From Neopestalotiopsis rosae (taxonomy: Eukaryota; Ascomycota; Sordariomycetes; Amphisphaeriales; Sporocadaceae), in assembly GCA_023078685.1 (NCBI GenBank), contig JALGAS010000005.1, positions 3,782,001-3,846,000 on the forward strand: a stretch of DNA of 64,000 nucleotides. Reading direction: 5' to 3'. Below the pieces are notes generated by a model. The model was not told the DNA's origin. It ran no database searches and was given only the letters and a program-made list of their open reading frames with translations. A program made the translations under genes and the position numbers. Of the stretch, positions 44,059 through 55,236 are shown in pieces; position 1 is the stretch's first letter; the number at the start of each line of letters is the position of its first letter.

Positions 44059-45621
44059 ATGGCAAGACAGTCGATTGAACTCGAGCAAATCGAACCTCCA
44101 TCTCGAGCCCAAACAGACCCAAGTGTCAATTCAAGCAATATTTCACAGAGAGACGAAGCTGGAGATCTAGGTCTGAATACTTCTCGTCATGAATTTGGTT
44201 CTCTTCCTCCTGTCGACGGTGGTAAAGATGCTTGGCTTTTCCTAGCTGCAGGATTCGTATTTGAGGCTCTCGTCTGGGGTAAGTTGCCTGTCGCTACCTG
44301 GACGCTTGAAGTCTATTTGCCTGAGGACTAACCGACGGTATTGAAAGGTTTCCCCTTTTCGTTTGGTGTTTTCCAAGACTACTACACGACAACACCGCCC
44401 TTTGCTGGCAGCCAAAACATTGCCGTCATTGGCACCTGCGCCATGGGATTAATGTACCTGCTGAGCCCACTGGTGCTGGGGACCTGCCGCGTCTTTGCAA
44501 AGTGGGCGCGCTACATACCCATCGCGGGCCTCCTCATCATGTGCGTCGCCCTGGTGGCCTCGTCCTACGCCACCACCGTCGGGGGCCTCATCGCCACCCA
44601 GGGCGTCATGTACGCCGTCGGCGGGTCCGTCGCCTATTCCCCTTGCATGCTCTTCATCAACGAGTGGTTCGTCGCGCGACGGGGGCTCGCGTACGGCATC
44701 ATGTGGGCGGGCAACGGCCTTGCTGGCGTCGTCTTGCCGCTGCTCCTCGAGTTTCTGCTCAACCGTTTTGGCTACCAGACTACGCTGCGCATTTGGACGG
44801 GCGTCTTGTTTGCGGTCTCGGCGCCCCTTGTTTGGTTCATCAAGCCTCGGGTCCCCGTGGGTCCTGGTGCCATCAAGGCGAGGCCGTGGGATCTCAGATT
44901 CTGGAGTCTCAAGGTGTTCTTGGTTTATCAATTCTGCAACGTCGTGGAGGCTTCTGGGTACTTTTTGCCGAGTAAGTGATATTCGTGTCTTGTTCCTCCA
45001 CTCAACTGTTTCCCACCCCGAGGCGTCATTCAAAAAATATATCACGTCAGTATAGCCTGGTTAATGATGGGTTCTTTAGCGATTTACCTGCCGAATTTTG
45101 CACGCTCGGCACTGAAGGCCGGATCGCTCACGTCGGCCACCACGGTCCTCCTAGTAAACGTGGCATCCGTCTTTGGCTCCGTGGCCATGGGCTTTTTGAT
45201 TGATCGTTTTCACGTGACGACGTGTATCCTTATTTCAACCCTAGGATGTGTAGTGGGTGTCCTGTGTGTCTGGGGCTTCTCCTCGACCTTGGCCACGCTC
45301 TACGTCTTCTGCGTGCTCTACGGCCTATTTGCCGGCAGCTTCGTCGGTAGCTGGCCTGGCATCATGATGGAAGTTACAAAGGTGGGCGGCGAAAGAGATG
45401 TCCATATTGATCCAACCATGGTCTTTAGCTGGCTGAGCGCGGGGCGGGGAGTAGGCAACGTCGTGAGTGGACCGCTGAGCGAGGTGCTGTTGAGCACTGG
45501 GAGTGGTTGGAAGGCCAATGCTGGATACGGTAGCGGGTATGGCGGGTTGATTGTCTTCACTGGTGTCACGGCCTTGATGGGTGGTGCCAGTTGGGCATGG
45601 AGGCGTGTTGGTGTTCTTTGA
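44059..45621 (+). CDS. MFS transporter, monocarboxylate (MCT/Esbp6-like) family
   Basis: Three exons, 44059-44278, 44348-44971 and 45080-45621, give 461 aa. A soluble N-terminus of about 55 residues precedes the first span; the conserved MCT signature in TM1 is split by intron 1 (DAWLFLAAGFVFEALVWG then FPFSFGVFQDYY). TM segments are evident through VGGLIATQGVMYAVGGSVAY, PCMLFINEWFVARRGLAYGI and AGNGLAGVVLPLLLEFLL. A central loop follows (KARPWDLRFWSLKVF), then the second half starting LPTIYLPNFARSALK. The final segments include GVGNVVSGPLSEVL. These are the features of fungal MCT-like 12-TM carriers in the plasma or organelle membrane, moving organic acids or small metabolites by facilitated or proton-coupled transport. 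The substrate is unknown. It converges on the CBM1 esterase gene 608 bp away. Confidence 0.85.
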
Positions 45622-46229
45622 ATCAGATGTCTTCTGGACCACTCGTGAAGCCACCATGGCCTATACATTTATACTAAATGTGATCTCAGTGGGAGACATT
45701 AAATTAAGCGTCAAAAAAATACCCTCACCTAGCCAGACTCGGAGGCTCGAGTACACAGTAGTATTTGTTCAGCTACTACCAAACACTAGCAAAGCAACTT
45801 TCTCACGTAATTATGTTCGAGAGACGATGTAATCGCTTGTAATGCCAAAACTTTGGACAACCTCCCTTCTTGAGTCTCGTACTTCATGAACGATACCCGT
45901 CTGTCGCAACTCCTCTTTTTTGATCTCAACAACCACCAGCCAGTCTCCTCGCCGTTCCTCGCCTTCGGATATCCCACAGTCGAACCTCATTCTGAAATGA
46001 TTCCCGCCCTCCAAAACCTAACAGGAGATCCGTACGGTGAAACATGTGTATTACGGTGCTTTTCGTTTTAATGCCAATCTGAAAAGATCCCGACAAAAGG
46101 TTCATCAAGCCATAACACGAATAAAATTCCAAAGTTTTAGGGTCCAAAGAAACATCAAATTTATTGCTCAGTACGTTGATAAACAACATTTTGAAGATAG
46201 TTGCTTTGTAAATCAGACTAACATTTGTT
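45622..46229. other. Convergent intergenic region
   Basis: Shared 3' flank of the MCT-like gene (+) and the esterase gene (-). No RNA or gene recognised. Confidence 0.5.
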
Positions 46230-47462
46230 CTACCATCCCAAGACCTCGCTGATGGCAGAGGCCAGAACGACTGCCTCAGCCGCATTCGTTGCAGCGTTGG
46301 GGTGATAGTCACAGCCAACATCCGATCCCTGGGTCGGCCAGTCCACAAAGTGGGCTGTGGAACCGATCTGACTGACAGCATCTTTCAGAGCATTGGTCTG
46401 AGTCGTCTTTTGCGCATCCTCGGCAGTCGGATACGTATCACTAAGCATGGGCGAGCTCATGAGGAAGAACTGAGCATCAGGGTAGTGCCCCTGGATCGAC
46501 TGGACAAAGTCCACCATGGCGGTCGTGTAAGCCGTAACATCAATAGGATCGCGGTTGCCGAGGTAGCCAAAATCATTGGTGCCGAGATTAATGACCACGG
46601 CATCGGGAGCCGTCGCGGCGGGGAAAGGATAGCTATTGTCCGCATCGAGGGCTCCGTAGCGCGTGTACAGCTCGGGCATGAGCTCCGTCTCGTCGCCGGC
46701 GTAGTTGCGGAGGACGCCCTTGCCGCTCCACGCCACGACGCTGTACTCGGCGCCGAGCGTGTTTGCCGCCACGGCTCCGTACGTCAGCGGGTTGTCCTCG
46801 ACCGAGGCGTTGTTGGTGCACGGGTACACGCCGTCGAGGCCGTAGCCGACGGTGATGGAGTCGCCGATGATCTCGATCCGGCGGTCTGACACCGTATACG
46901 TTCCCAGGGTGCCGTCTGTGGTCACCTCTCCAATGTATACGGAGCCCATTGAGCCCTCTGAGCGTTTGCGCAACTCCACTGTATGGTTCCCCGAAGAGAG
47001 TCCGCTGGGTGTTGAGATTGAGGTCCCTTCGACGTTGGAGATGACAATAGGGTCACCGCCGTCAATGAACAAGTCAACACTGTTCGCGCCCCATACACTG
47101 GTCACAGCGATGGAGGCAGAGGACCCTACAAATGTGAAACCAAGCCCACTGCCAGGCCAGCTGAGTTCCCTCGTGGCCGGGTTCACCCTTCCGAGGAACT
47201 GAATGTCTGTGGAGCCCGTCGCTGCCGCCGTGGTGGTCGTGGCAGATGCGGCACTTGTAGTCGTCACGGTGACTAGAGTTGAGGTTGAAGTTGCCGCCGC
47301 CACCTGACATTGACTGTAATATTCATTTACAGCAACACATGTATATCCAGAGACGCAGGTCGTTTCCCCGGAGTAAGTCTCTCCTCCACATTGTCCCCAA
47401 GCTGGCTGCTGGGCAGCAACCGTGCTAGCGAGCGCAATACTCGCGAGTAGATATTTGCCCAT
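46230..47462 (-). CDS. Secreted CBM1-linked CE2-type carbohydrate esterase (acetyl-xylan esterase-like)
   Basis: A single exon of 410 aa, starting at [19 protein letters not shown] (signal peptide). Residues about 20-55 are a fungal cellulose-binding module with four Cys ([20 protein letters not shown] and YSQC). A Thr/Ser/Ala linker follows. An N-terminal beta-jelly-roll part ([20 protein letters not shown] to VYIGEV) then leads to an SGNH hydrolase: block [10 protein letters not shown] (Ser nucleophile), block [13 protein letters not shown] and block V with the catalytic His in [11 protein letters not shown]. Jelly roll plus SGNH is the CE2 arrangement. It is predicted to remove acetyl groups from plant cell-wall xylan or glucomannan and to be secreted to cellulose surfaces. 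A longer in-frame start at 47504 lacks a signal peptide and was not used. CE2-type with CBM1 is unusual outside plant-degrading fungi. Confidence 0.87.
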   Translation of the reverse strand: MGKYLLASIALASTVAAQQPAWGQCGGETYSGETTCVSGYTCVAVNEYYSQCQVAAATSTSTLVTVTTTSAASATTTTAAATGSTDIQFLGRVNPATRELSWPGSGLGFTFVGSSASIAVTSVWGANSVDLFIDGGDPIVISNVEGTSISTPSGLSSGNHTVELRKRSEGSMGSVYIGEVTTDGTLGTYTVSDRRIEIIGDSITVGYGLDGVYPCTNNASVEDNPLTYGAVAANTLGAEYSVVAWSGKGVLRNYAGDETELMPELYTRYGALDADNSYPFPAATAPDAVVINLGTNDFGYLGNRDPIDVTAYTTAMVDFVQSIQGHYPDAQFFLMSSPMLSDTYPTAEDAQKTTQTNALKDAVSQIGSTAHFVDWPTQGSDVGCDYHPNAATNAAEAVVLASAISEVLGW

Positions 47463-48685
47463 TTTGTCGACTACAACTTGAAGGTATATAGGATCAGAAT
47501 TCAATGAGTTTGGCGTAGGGAACTACCAAAATATATCAAGCCAAGTATCTTGAAAGTGCCGTTCCTTTAACTAATAAGTCTCATATAGTGCCAGCCTTCG
47601 ATTCTGCACTGTATATAACCTCAAAAGGTCTGCCGTCACCACATGACGGGATGCGTTGCCGCGATCCGGCGCTTGTTATTGGTTCCCATCGCCCGATTGA
47701 CGGAAGAAATCCAAGGGTTCCCACAACTTCATACCCCTTTTGGCTGTAACGGCTATGGACACTCCGCAACCATTTCTTGTCTTTCTCGTCCAGTCGCGAC
47801 TCACGCCAGATTGAGGCTCCAAAAGCCACCCTTGCGTGCAATTCGGTAAATAAGTTCCAAGAGCCTCTGGACCTGCATGCTTGCAAAATTGCCGGGTTGC
47901 CACGCCGAATAGTGTACAGTGCGAGCGAGGTGCTTTAACTTGATGCGGGTCAAGAACCATATTTCTCTGGCGAAAAGCATTCCGCTTTCACGCCGTGGAT
48001 CTCTTGGCCATCCGCCGATCTCATTTTGGGTAGTAGTGCATTTTCTCCATCGTCATGGAGACCTGTATGCATGACTGTGGAAAGTCTGCCAAGATTGAAT
48101 GTACCCAAGCTCTTTGCTCGATTGCTAATAGTGATTTGTCTTTCGATCATGTTCTTATTTGACCTTGATTATATCACATAACAACGGAATGATGATTTCG
48201 GTTTGAGCTGTTGAATTCTTGAACGGTAAGTTGTGCAATAATAAAATGTTGATTTCCTGGCTTCCGTTTGCTTGCTCTGAAGTCAGAATAGGTCTGCACG
48301 GAACTATATATTAGCTAAGAGAAATCCTTGAACGAATCTGTTAAACGTCACTTCCTGGTTGCACGAATCGGAAATTTTCTTAGCCTATATTTCTTGCATG
48401 ATGCATATGATCTGAAATGCATACCTAATTCGACCTTCCCAAGGATTGGGAGGCTTGTATTGTAGGTCGGTCTCTTTGTAAGATCGGAAACAATCACATC
48501 AAGATCGTTCTATTCGTCCCGATTGCGACATGGTACACATAATAAAATTCAGAACATCAAGTCCTGCATTTCTCTTGGAGTTGAAATGTATTAAGTGAGC
48601 GAAACGACATTTGGTCAACTTTCATTAATTCTGAAATATTGAGACCAAGACTGCACAATAATCGTGTTCCAGGTTCTGTTCACAG
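47463..48685. other. Intergenic, 1.2 kb
   Basis: Esterase promoter and MFS gene 3' flank. AT-rich from 48150 on. Minus-strand frames of about 100 codons near 47581-47960 look protein-like in parts but carry no recognised domain. Confidence 0.45.
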
Positions 48686-50377
48686 TTACAGACTAGCTTT
48701 GCCCCTTGATTCAAAGGGCAAGGTCAAAACAACCAATCCCGCAGCGATGAATAGCGCACCGCTAACGTACACAGGAACAGGAGTAGAAAGGTTGGCATAC
48801 ATGGCCACAATCGGTGCCATGATGCCAAAGATGCGATTCGCAGTAGCCGTGAGCGCATTTCCCGTACCTCGGTCCTTGGTGGGAAACACCTCGGGCGTAA
48901 AGGCATAGAGTACGGCGTACATGATGTTGCTAGTGAAATTGAAGGCACAATTCCAGCCGAGCAACGACTGAGAGCGGGTGGCCGTGGTGGAACAATACAA
49001 AAAGACACCCGTGATTGCTGTGCTGATGGACAGCGTGCCTTTACGGCCTAGACGAGGTACCTCCACGAGAATGCCCCCGATTATTGCTCCTGGTATACCT
49101 AAGACGGCAATAATGAGTGAGTTTCGGTAGGTGATGTAAGTTGAGCCATCGCCAAAATCAGCTCCGCGGGTTGCTTGAATGTAAGGAAGAAAGGCGTTGT
49201 AGAGAGGGTATCTGCGGCCAGTGGTCAGCATAAGGAAGGTTGTGAGAACGGACGATTGTCAACCAAACTCACCCGAGACCGATGAATGCCCAAGTAATCA
49301 TCAAACCAGTCGTACTCCATGCCAGCTTCTTGGTGGCGAAAAGAGGGCGAACGTGCTCGAGGCTCAGCAGTTGCATCTTGCGCTTGATGGCCTCAGACGC
49401 CTGCGTCTGGTGGACATAACCCTCTGGTTCGCACGCCTTCAAGTCTTGAATCGAAAACGACGTCTCCTTCCTATTGCGCCTGGCAACTTCCAACACAACC
49501 TTTACGGCTTCTTCATCCAGGCCCTTACCCATGAGATATTTCGGCGATTCATAGATTTGGAAAAATACAAAGCGGCAAAAAAAACATGATCAGGGTGAGT
49601 CCGCCCATGGCCACCAGAAAGTACCGCCATCCCATGTTCTTCTGCCTCGTACAGTCGGTATCGTCTTGCTGGCAAGTCATGTAGCCAAGCAGCGGCCAGG
49701 CCACCAGCGTTGCAATCACTTGCGCCAAGGCCCAATCGACCGAGAGGATGGTGAGAAGGTATTGATGAGAGCCCGGGAGAAACTCGAGGAATATGGCCGA
49801 GTCCACAGGCAGGTTACCGCCGACACCGAATGACCAGAATGCTGCAAACACGCCTATCGCGGCAAAGTTTGGGGCAGACGCCGCAATCATGCCCCAGAAT
49901 GCTGCCAGTCCTAGAGTCAGGTTGAATGCCCATCGGCGCCCAAAGATATCGCAGCCGAAGCCCCAAAAGATGGCACCAGCCAGTAGGCCAATGTTTTGCG
50001 CCAAACTCAAGAGGGGGCCCTTTTCCACGTGGAACTCGTTAATGACGGGCGTCAGGATCAGTGAGGTGACAATTGGCCACAAGTTGTCAGATGCCCAGCC
50101 GAATCCAACCACGGCAAACAGTTGCCATTGGTATCTTCCCATACCAATCTCTTGTATCTAGTAACAGATATCAATTTGTATGGTCACATCTCGGAAAGGC
50201 ATCAAGTCCACGTACAGCTTTGTTCAACACAATCGCTTTCGCTTCGTAGACGGGATCGATTTGGCCCTTGAACACCGTGGCCTCCTCATCGCTACTGGCA
50301 CCGCTCTGATCTTGTGCATGTTGCCTGACGCCTTTGGTGTCCCTGACTGACGACATTTCGATGTTGCTGTCCGTCAT
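48686..50377 (-). pseudogene. MFS transporter (sugar-porter/SV2-like) with frameshift in an 8-A run
   Basis: Exon model 50377-50216, 50157-49273 and 49211-48686. The upstream frame runs from MTDSNIEMSSVRDTKG through IQEIGMGRYQWQLFAVVGFG, GCDIFGRR (the inter-TM2-3 loop) and IFLEFLPG to GGLTLIMFF, then stops 10 codons later. A second frame continues at IYESPKYLMGKG, the conserved start of the central loop, to the normal C-terminal half ending FESRGKASL. The frames meet at the A run at 49577-49584. If that run were one base shorter the exons would close to about 523 aa. No GT...AG pair bridges the break. Either this is a single-base error in the assembly or a natural inactivating mutation. The family is the 12-TM proton-coupled SV2-like/inorganic-phosphate-like MFS carriers; the substrate is not known. 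Confidence 0.8.
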
Positions 50378-51706
50378 CGCGTAGCCAGTATCCCATGCAA
50401 GGGGACAGAGAGGGCAGGGCTCGTTATTTGTATAAACCCAAGCTATCCAGAAGCACACTGAGCCCTAGGCAAAGCTACACACGTCAATGGCGTGCTCGCG
50501 ATGTCAACGACTATAATTGGTTCGAGGGCCTGCAGCTAGAATGCGGCTGGTTCAGTGAACAGTCTCCCCGCAAGCGCTAGGTCTGTCGATCACCCCAGAT
50601 TCGGCTTCGGATTGGGAAGCTCGTCGCCGTCTTGGTGACACAAAGATGCGGGTGATCTGCCGGTGAAGATGATCACTTGATCAGGTGTCCTCCCGTTGGA
50701 ACCTCGAGGATTATTGTCGACACGGTTGTTTATTTATTTTAGTCTCCGAACTAATTTACAACAATGATTGCTTAGGATCTAAGTGCAAGAACACAAGATC
50801 TACAAATTCGATATTTATTAATTTGAACTAAGACATGTTGAAACATAATTTGGGAAACGTCTCGAGGAGTTCCACGGAACAGGCTCGCAGGGAATCTGAG
50901 GACTATACAACGGGTATAGCCATGTTTTAAGTTGTAATGACGCCTACCTGCATGCGCACAAGTGAGTTATGCGGAGTCATGCACTGCATTGTTTTTGATT
51001 ATGATTAGAATTAAATAGAAGAGAATATATGCTTATGTATATGCAGGTAAGGTGGGAAGGTAGAGTAATACTGTCGCTGAGTTCTATGTGATGTATTTGT
51101 TTTAACTTATGGGTAATCGTCCAGACCCGTGGAACCTGAACATATAGCATCCACTCGTCGAACGTAAACAGTACATGACCAGCTGCTCTCTTTGCGAAAT
51201 GGGGGCGTGATATCGTACTTTCCCTACACTGCTCATTGAAAGTCGAGGTCTGATTAGATTTAGAAGAAGCTGCAGTCAGGAATGTTTAAAAACTTATGGA
51301 CAAATGCTCTTATACACATGTGGATACCTGCCTTGTTGTGCTGCATTTTATTGAAATGTTCCACTATCCAGTACCTACACATGCACTACGGCACTGTATG
51401 AACCCGCCAGCTGCCCCGCCACTCCCGCCCGGCCACAGATGGAAAGCGCAACATACGTACTCGGGGGTTTCGTCTGCCCCACACTCAGGTGCTGGAGTCG
51501 AGCTTTTGCCCACCATAAGGCTGCTGCTTGCTTGCTACACCCAACCGACATCCCACCAGCAAGGCTAGCAACTGGCGAACTCACAGCACAACACCAATAT
51601 CTGCATATTGTCTCTTTGTTGACGCGACACACTCGAGACTCGAGTCAATTTCTAGGATACGAATACAAACAAATATCTTAACCTTATCGCTCAGATCAAC
51701 ATCATC
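50378..51706. other. Divergent intergenic region, 1.3 kb
   Basis: Upstream of the MFS gene (-) and of Y14 (+). AT-rich from about 50720 to 51060. Contains no gene I can support. Confidence 0.5.
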
Positions 51707-52275
51707 ATGGCCGACGTGGAAATGGACGTGGACGAGCCTGGCTCCCCCCAGGCCACCCAGGCAAAGGTCGGCGACATGCAGACGCACGCAAAGGCCACCG
51801 CCGTGCGATCGATCGAGGGTTGGATCATCATGGTCACCAATGTGCACGAGGAGGCCGACGAGGAGGCCCTGCAGGACGTCTTTGCCGACTTTGGCGAGAT
51901 TAAGAACTTGCATCTGAACCTGGACCGCCGCAGCGGTTACGTCAAGGTAAGCAAGCTCTCGAGTAGTAGCCCAATGGAACCAAACTTCCAATGGGTCGCA
52001 TGTCTTTCTCGAGGCTGATCGCTGATCGCGTTATCGTTGCGCAATAGGGCTACGCTCTCATCGAATACACCACGCTGGCCGAGGCGCGTGCCGCCATTGA
52101 CGGAGCCCACGAGACCAAGCTCCTCGACCAGACCATTTACGTCGACTTTGCCTTTGTGAGACCGCCACCTGGCAAGAATAACAGAGGCCCGAGGCAATCA
52201 AACAGAGGTAGAGGCGGCCGCAGCAGGAGCAGAAGTCCAGAAGCCGGCGGCAAAGATGACGAGGAAGTGCAGTGA
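51707..52275 (+). CDS. RNA-binding protein Y14 (RBM8A), exon junction complex core
   Basis: Two exons, 51707-51946 and 52048-52275, give 155 aa. A short acidic N-terminus ([11 protein letters not shown]) leads to a single RRM at about residues 37-115: [20 protein letters not shown], then [20 protein letters not shown]. The RNP1 motif is split by the intron into VK and GYALIEY, and YVDFAFV follows. The C-terminus is Arg/Gly/Ser-rich ([11 protein letters not shown]), a usual methylated and phosphorylated tail. In the family Y14 binds Mago tightly through the RRM face rather than RNA, in the EJC deposited upstream of exon junctions, and helps in splicing and mRNA localisation. Many hemiascomycetes lack it, so its presence fits an intron-rich filamentous genome. 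Confidence 0.92.
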
Positions 52276-53385
52276 GCGGGTGCTCAAGACTCTCGACGAC
52301 AGTCCTGAGAAGTCATTAGGCTTTTAATGGCCAGAACCCCAGTCTTGGAGATCATCACAACAGAAATCTAGTAAACAAGCTGGCGTTAGCCGATATGTCG
52401 CCAGAATAAATGACATATCGGCATGTATTCATTGCTCTCAGAGGTAAGCAGAGACCCGGTACATGTCTAAGTGACCTCGTCTAACCTAGAACTCGTATAG
52501 GTCTGATTCCTCTTCGTTATGCTTGTGCATGTCTGACCCAATGACCCAACGCATACTCGTTGCATAAATTGCGGAAATACTATTCGAGTAAATGCCTCCA
52601 CCAAGTCGAATCATTCGGCTGTCCTATCGCTTCTGAATGCAACCTGGCCGACATCAGCCCAAGTGTACCCGAGAACAATCGTGTATTATAGATCTGAGAC
52701 TTTGTTAAGAAGTTTTCGCCATATCGTGCATAAGCGTGCATTCCACCTTTCATGGATGGCTCTGATTGGTGAATACCCCATAATGTTGCTTGAGAGCCAT
52801 ATTTGGACTTATGGCCGCACGACAACCTGGGTATTCATCGCCTATTGGGATCAGTGTACCCAATTCAATGGCTTCAAAACTCGAGATCTGCACGTGTTAT
52901 GGGAGGTCTCTGCATCCAGTCTTTTAGAACGTAAGGCCTGCTCTGACTCAAGCATCGTGTGCATTGATTTTACAAGCATAGGCCTGGTTCCTCCTTCCAT
53001 GATGCCATTATTGATAAGTGTATTGTTATTCCATACCTAACCCGAATGATAAGAAACAGATAATCGAATCATAAAGTACACTGACAGACTTGATACTTGT
53101 ATTATCGGGGGTGTGAATAAGCAGCACCCGTATAAGAGCTTCTAAGAGCACTAACCTTACTAATTAGTGGGGGCCATTTAAACCTCCGAAAGGCCGTCGC
53201 GTGCGCCGCGTCCCTCGCAGCTTCAGAGGGTGACCTCGTATCCTGCCGTAGCTCGGTAGCTAGACCAGACTCGTCCAAAAGAGTTGAGATTATTTCTCTC
53301 TTCTTCTCTTCCTTTTTTCTTATTCCTCTTCATCTCTACCTCTCTTCCCTTCTCGTGCTATGAACCTCATGGATCGGTAGCATCT
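52276..53385. other. Intergenic, 1.1 kb
   Basis: 3' flank of Y14 and promoter plus leader of the DHHC gene. The leader (53290-53350) is a T/C-rich stretch. A 125-codon frame at 52663-53040 has no domain or fungal codon bias and is not called. Confidence 0.5.
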
Positions 53386-54888
53386 ATGGCCTTCCTAGTC
53401 GGCGCATCTGCGCCATTGGCTCTGCAGAAGCTCGCCATCCCCGTTGTCTGCCTCCTAATCTCCTTCTTAGGATACGGTTCGCAGCTCCTCTTTGCCCTCT
53501 CGCCCGACCTCGACCCCGGTCCGCCGACACAGTTCGAAAAATGGACATTTAATACTTTGCTCTTGTGTCTTTGGTGGACGTACTATCAGGCATGTACCGT
53601 GGATCCTGGGCGATATACATTCCCTCCTGCAGAGAAGAGCGCCGGGAAGGAGGCCAATGCTCCGGCTGGGGGACAAAATGAAGAGGACTCGTCTCAGCAA
53701 CAACCGGGGCAACAGGGCAACCACCGGCAAAAGAGATGGTGCAAAAAGTGCCGCCGACCCAAGCCGCCCCGGGCGCACCACTGCAAGACGTGCGCGCGCT
53801 GCGTCCCGCGAATGGACCACCACTGCCCCTGGACGTCCAATTGCGTGGGCCTGCAGACGTTTCCGCACTTTGTGCGCTTCCTCGCCTACGCCAACGTCTC
53901 GCTGTGGTACCTGGCCTCGCTGCTCTGGGCCCGCTTCGCCGCCCTCTGGGCCAACCGCCTCATGCCCGCCTACCTGGGGCCGACGACGACGCAGCTGGCC
54001 TGGCTCACCATCTTCACCTTTGTCAACGCCGGCACCAGCCTCGCCCTCGGCATCCTCCTCCTCACCACCCTCAAGGGCTGGCTCTTCAACACCACCATGA
54101 TCGAGGGCTGGGAGATTGAGCGCCACGAGGCCGTGCTGGAGCGGCGGCGCGGCGGCGGCGGCAACGCAGACGACGACGACTCCTTTTGGCCAGACGGCCG
54201 CAGCACCCGACCCGGCGACCACGATTTCGTCGACGCCATCGAGTTCCCCTACGACATTGGTCTCTGGGCTAACCTCTGCGCTGGCATGGGCACGAGCAAT
54301 TTCCTGCTGTGGTTCTGGCCCCTATCGGGCCACCCGCGCGTCGCTAGCAACCGCGACGGCAAGATGCGAGGCACGGGATGGACCTATGAGGAGAACGGCC
54401 TCAACGACGCCGAGGACATGTGGCCGCCAGCGGACCCGGCCAAGACGCGGCACGCCAAGGTGTGGAGCCGGCAGCGCCGGCAGGACATGCAGGAGGAGCG
54501 CGAGCGGTTCGAGAACGAGGAGCGCTGGGCCCGGCCCGAGGACCAGCGGGAGGCGTTTCGGCAGAGGCAGCAGCGCGATCTCCAGAGATGGGAGGGGCGG
54601 ATCCTCGGAGAGCTCGAGGAGCTCAACGACGACGAGGAGGGCTACGACATGTTGGAAGAAGACGACGTCTACGCCCCTGGCAGAGGCGGGATTATTCTTG
54701 ACGAGGGCAAGCAGGGCTGGGTCAATGCCGACGGGGAGCATCTGGGCGATTTCGGGGTTGATGAGGACGCCGAGTTTGACGAGCCTGGAGATGCCGATCT
54801 TATATACGACAACGAAGACGACGATATCCCTCTTGGCGAGCTGATACGACGTCGTAAAGTCAATGCTAGAGGGGATGATGAAAGGTAG
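53386..54888 (+). CDS. pfa4: DHHC palmitoyltransferase, Pfa4 type
   Basis: A single exon of 500 aa. The start was placed at MAFLVGASAPLALQKLAIP, which opens TM1 as in fungal Pfa4; the frame runs open to 53284, but that codon is not ATG. TM1 and TM2 are followed by the DHHC Cys-rich domain at about residues 115-165: RWCKKCRRPKPPRAHHCKTC, then CVPRMDHHCPWTSNCVGLQT, where the DHHC Cys is acylated and transfers palmitate. TM3 and TM4 follow, and a TTxE-like region. A charged C-terminal tail of about 200 residues is rich in Glu/Arg heptads (QEERERFENEERWARPEDQR) and ends in acidic repeats. Yeast Pfa4 palmitoylates chitin synthase Chs3 in the ER. The tail is longer than in yeast. GC content is high, giving shadow frames on both strands. 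Confidence 0.9.
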   Translation: MAFLVGASAPLALQKLAIPVVCLLISFLGYGSQLLFALSPDLDPGPPTQFEKWTFNTLLLCLWWTYYQACTVDPGRYTFPPAEKSAGKEANAPAGGQNEEDSSQQQPGQQGNHRQKRWCKKCRRPKPPRAHHCKTCARCVPRMDHHCPWTSNCVGLQTFPHFVRFLAYANVSLWYLASLLWARFAALWANRLMPAYLGPTTTQLAWLTIFTFVNAGTSLALGILLLTTLKGWLFNTTMIEGWEIERHEAVLERRRGGGGNADDDDSFWPDGRSTRPGDHDFVDAIEFPYDIGLWANLCAGMGTSNFLLWFWPLSGHPRVASNRDGKMRGTGWTYEENGLNDAEDMWPPADPAKTRHAKVWSRQRRQDMQEERERFENEERWARPEDQREAFRQRQQRDLQRWEGRILGELEELNDDEEGYDMLEEDDVYAPGRGGIILDEGKQGWVNADGEHLGDFGVDEDAEFDEPGDADLIYDNEDDDIPLGELIRRRKVNARGDDER

Positions 54889-55236
54889 GATTTTAGACCT
54901 CAGCATGAAAATAGAAGTAATAAAAAAAACTTGAACAATGCTGCTAAATAACATTTGTCTAATCTGCTACATCTACAAACCGGCATTTTTAAAATGCAAT
55001 TGCAAGAATCGCAATCCAAAATTCAGAGTTCATCTGTTCGCTGTGATTGCACCAAACATGCAACAAGCAACCAGAACTCCAATGAAAGTAAATATGGCCC
55101 CAAACTCGTCACAAATCCGCTTTTGAGGCATGGCCAAACTCTCACTTCTCTCATCGAGGGCCTTCTAAAGAAAAAAAAAGGAATTGAAGGAATCGATTCG
55201 ATTTTCAATCCTGGACTAGGGCTGATTCTACATCAT
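54889..55236. other. Convergent intergenic region
   Basis: 348 bp shared by the 3' ends of pfa4 (+) and the myosin gene (-). AT-rich with A and T runs (54923, 55168) that may help 3' end formation. No gene. Confidence 0.5.

Noticed and set aside
52663..53040. 125-codon plus-strand frame
   Set aside because: AT-rich codon use unlike neighbours, no domain, no splice partners; lies in the pfa4 upstream region.
53467..54222. 251-codon minus-strand frame and several Arg/Ser/Pro-rich frames over the DHHC gene
   Set aside because: Mirror frames of a high-GC coding exon; the plus-strand frame carries the DHHC domain.
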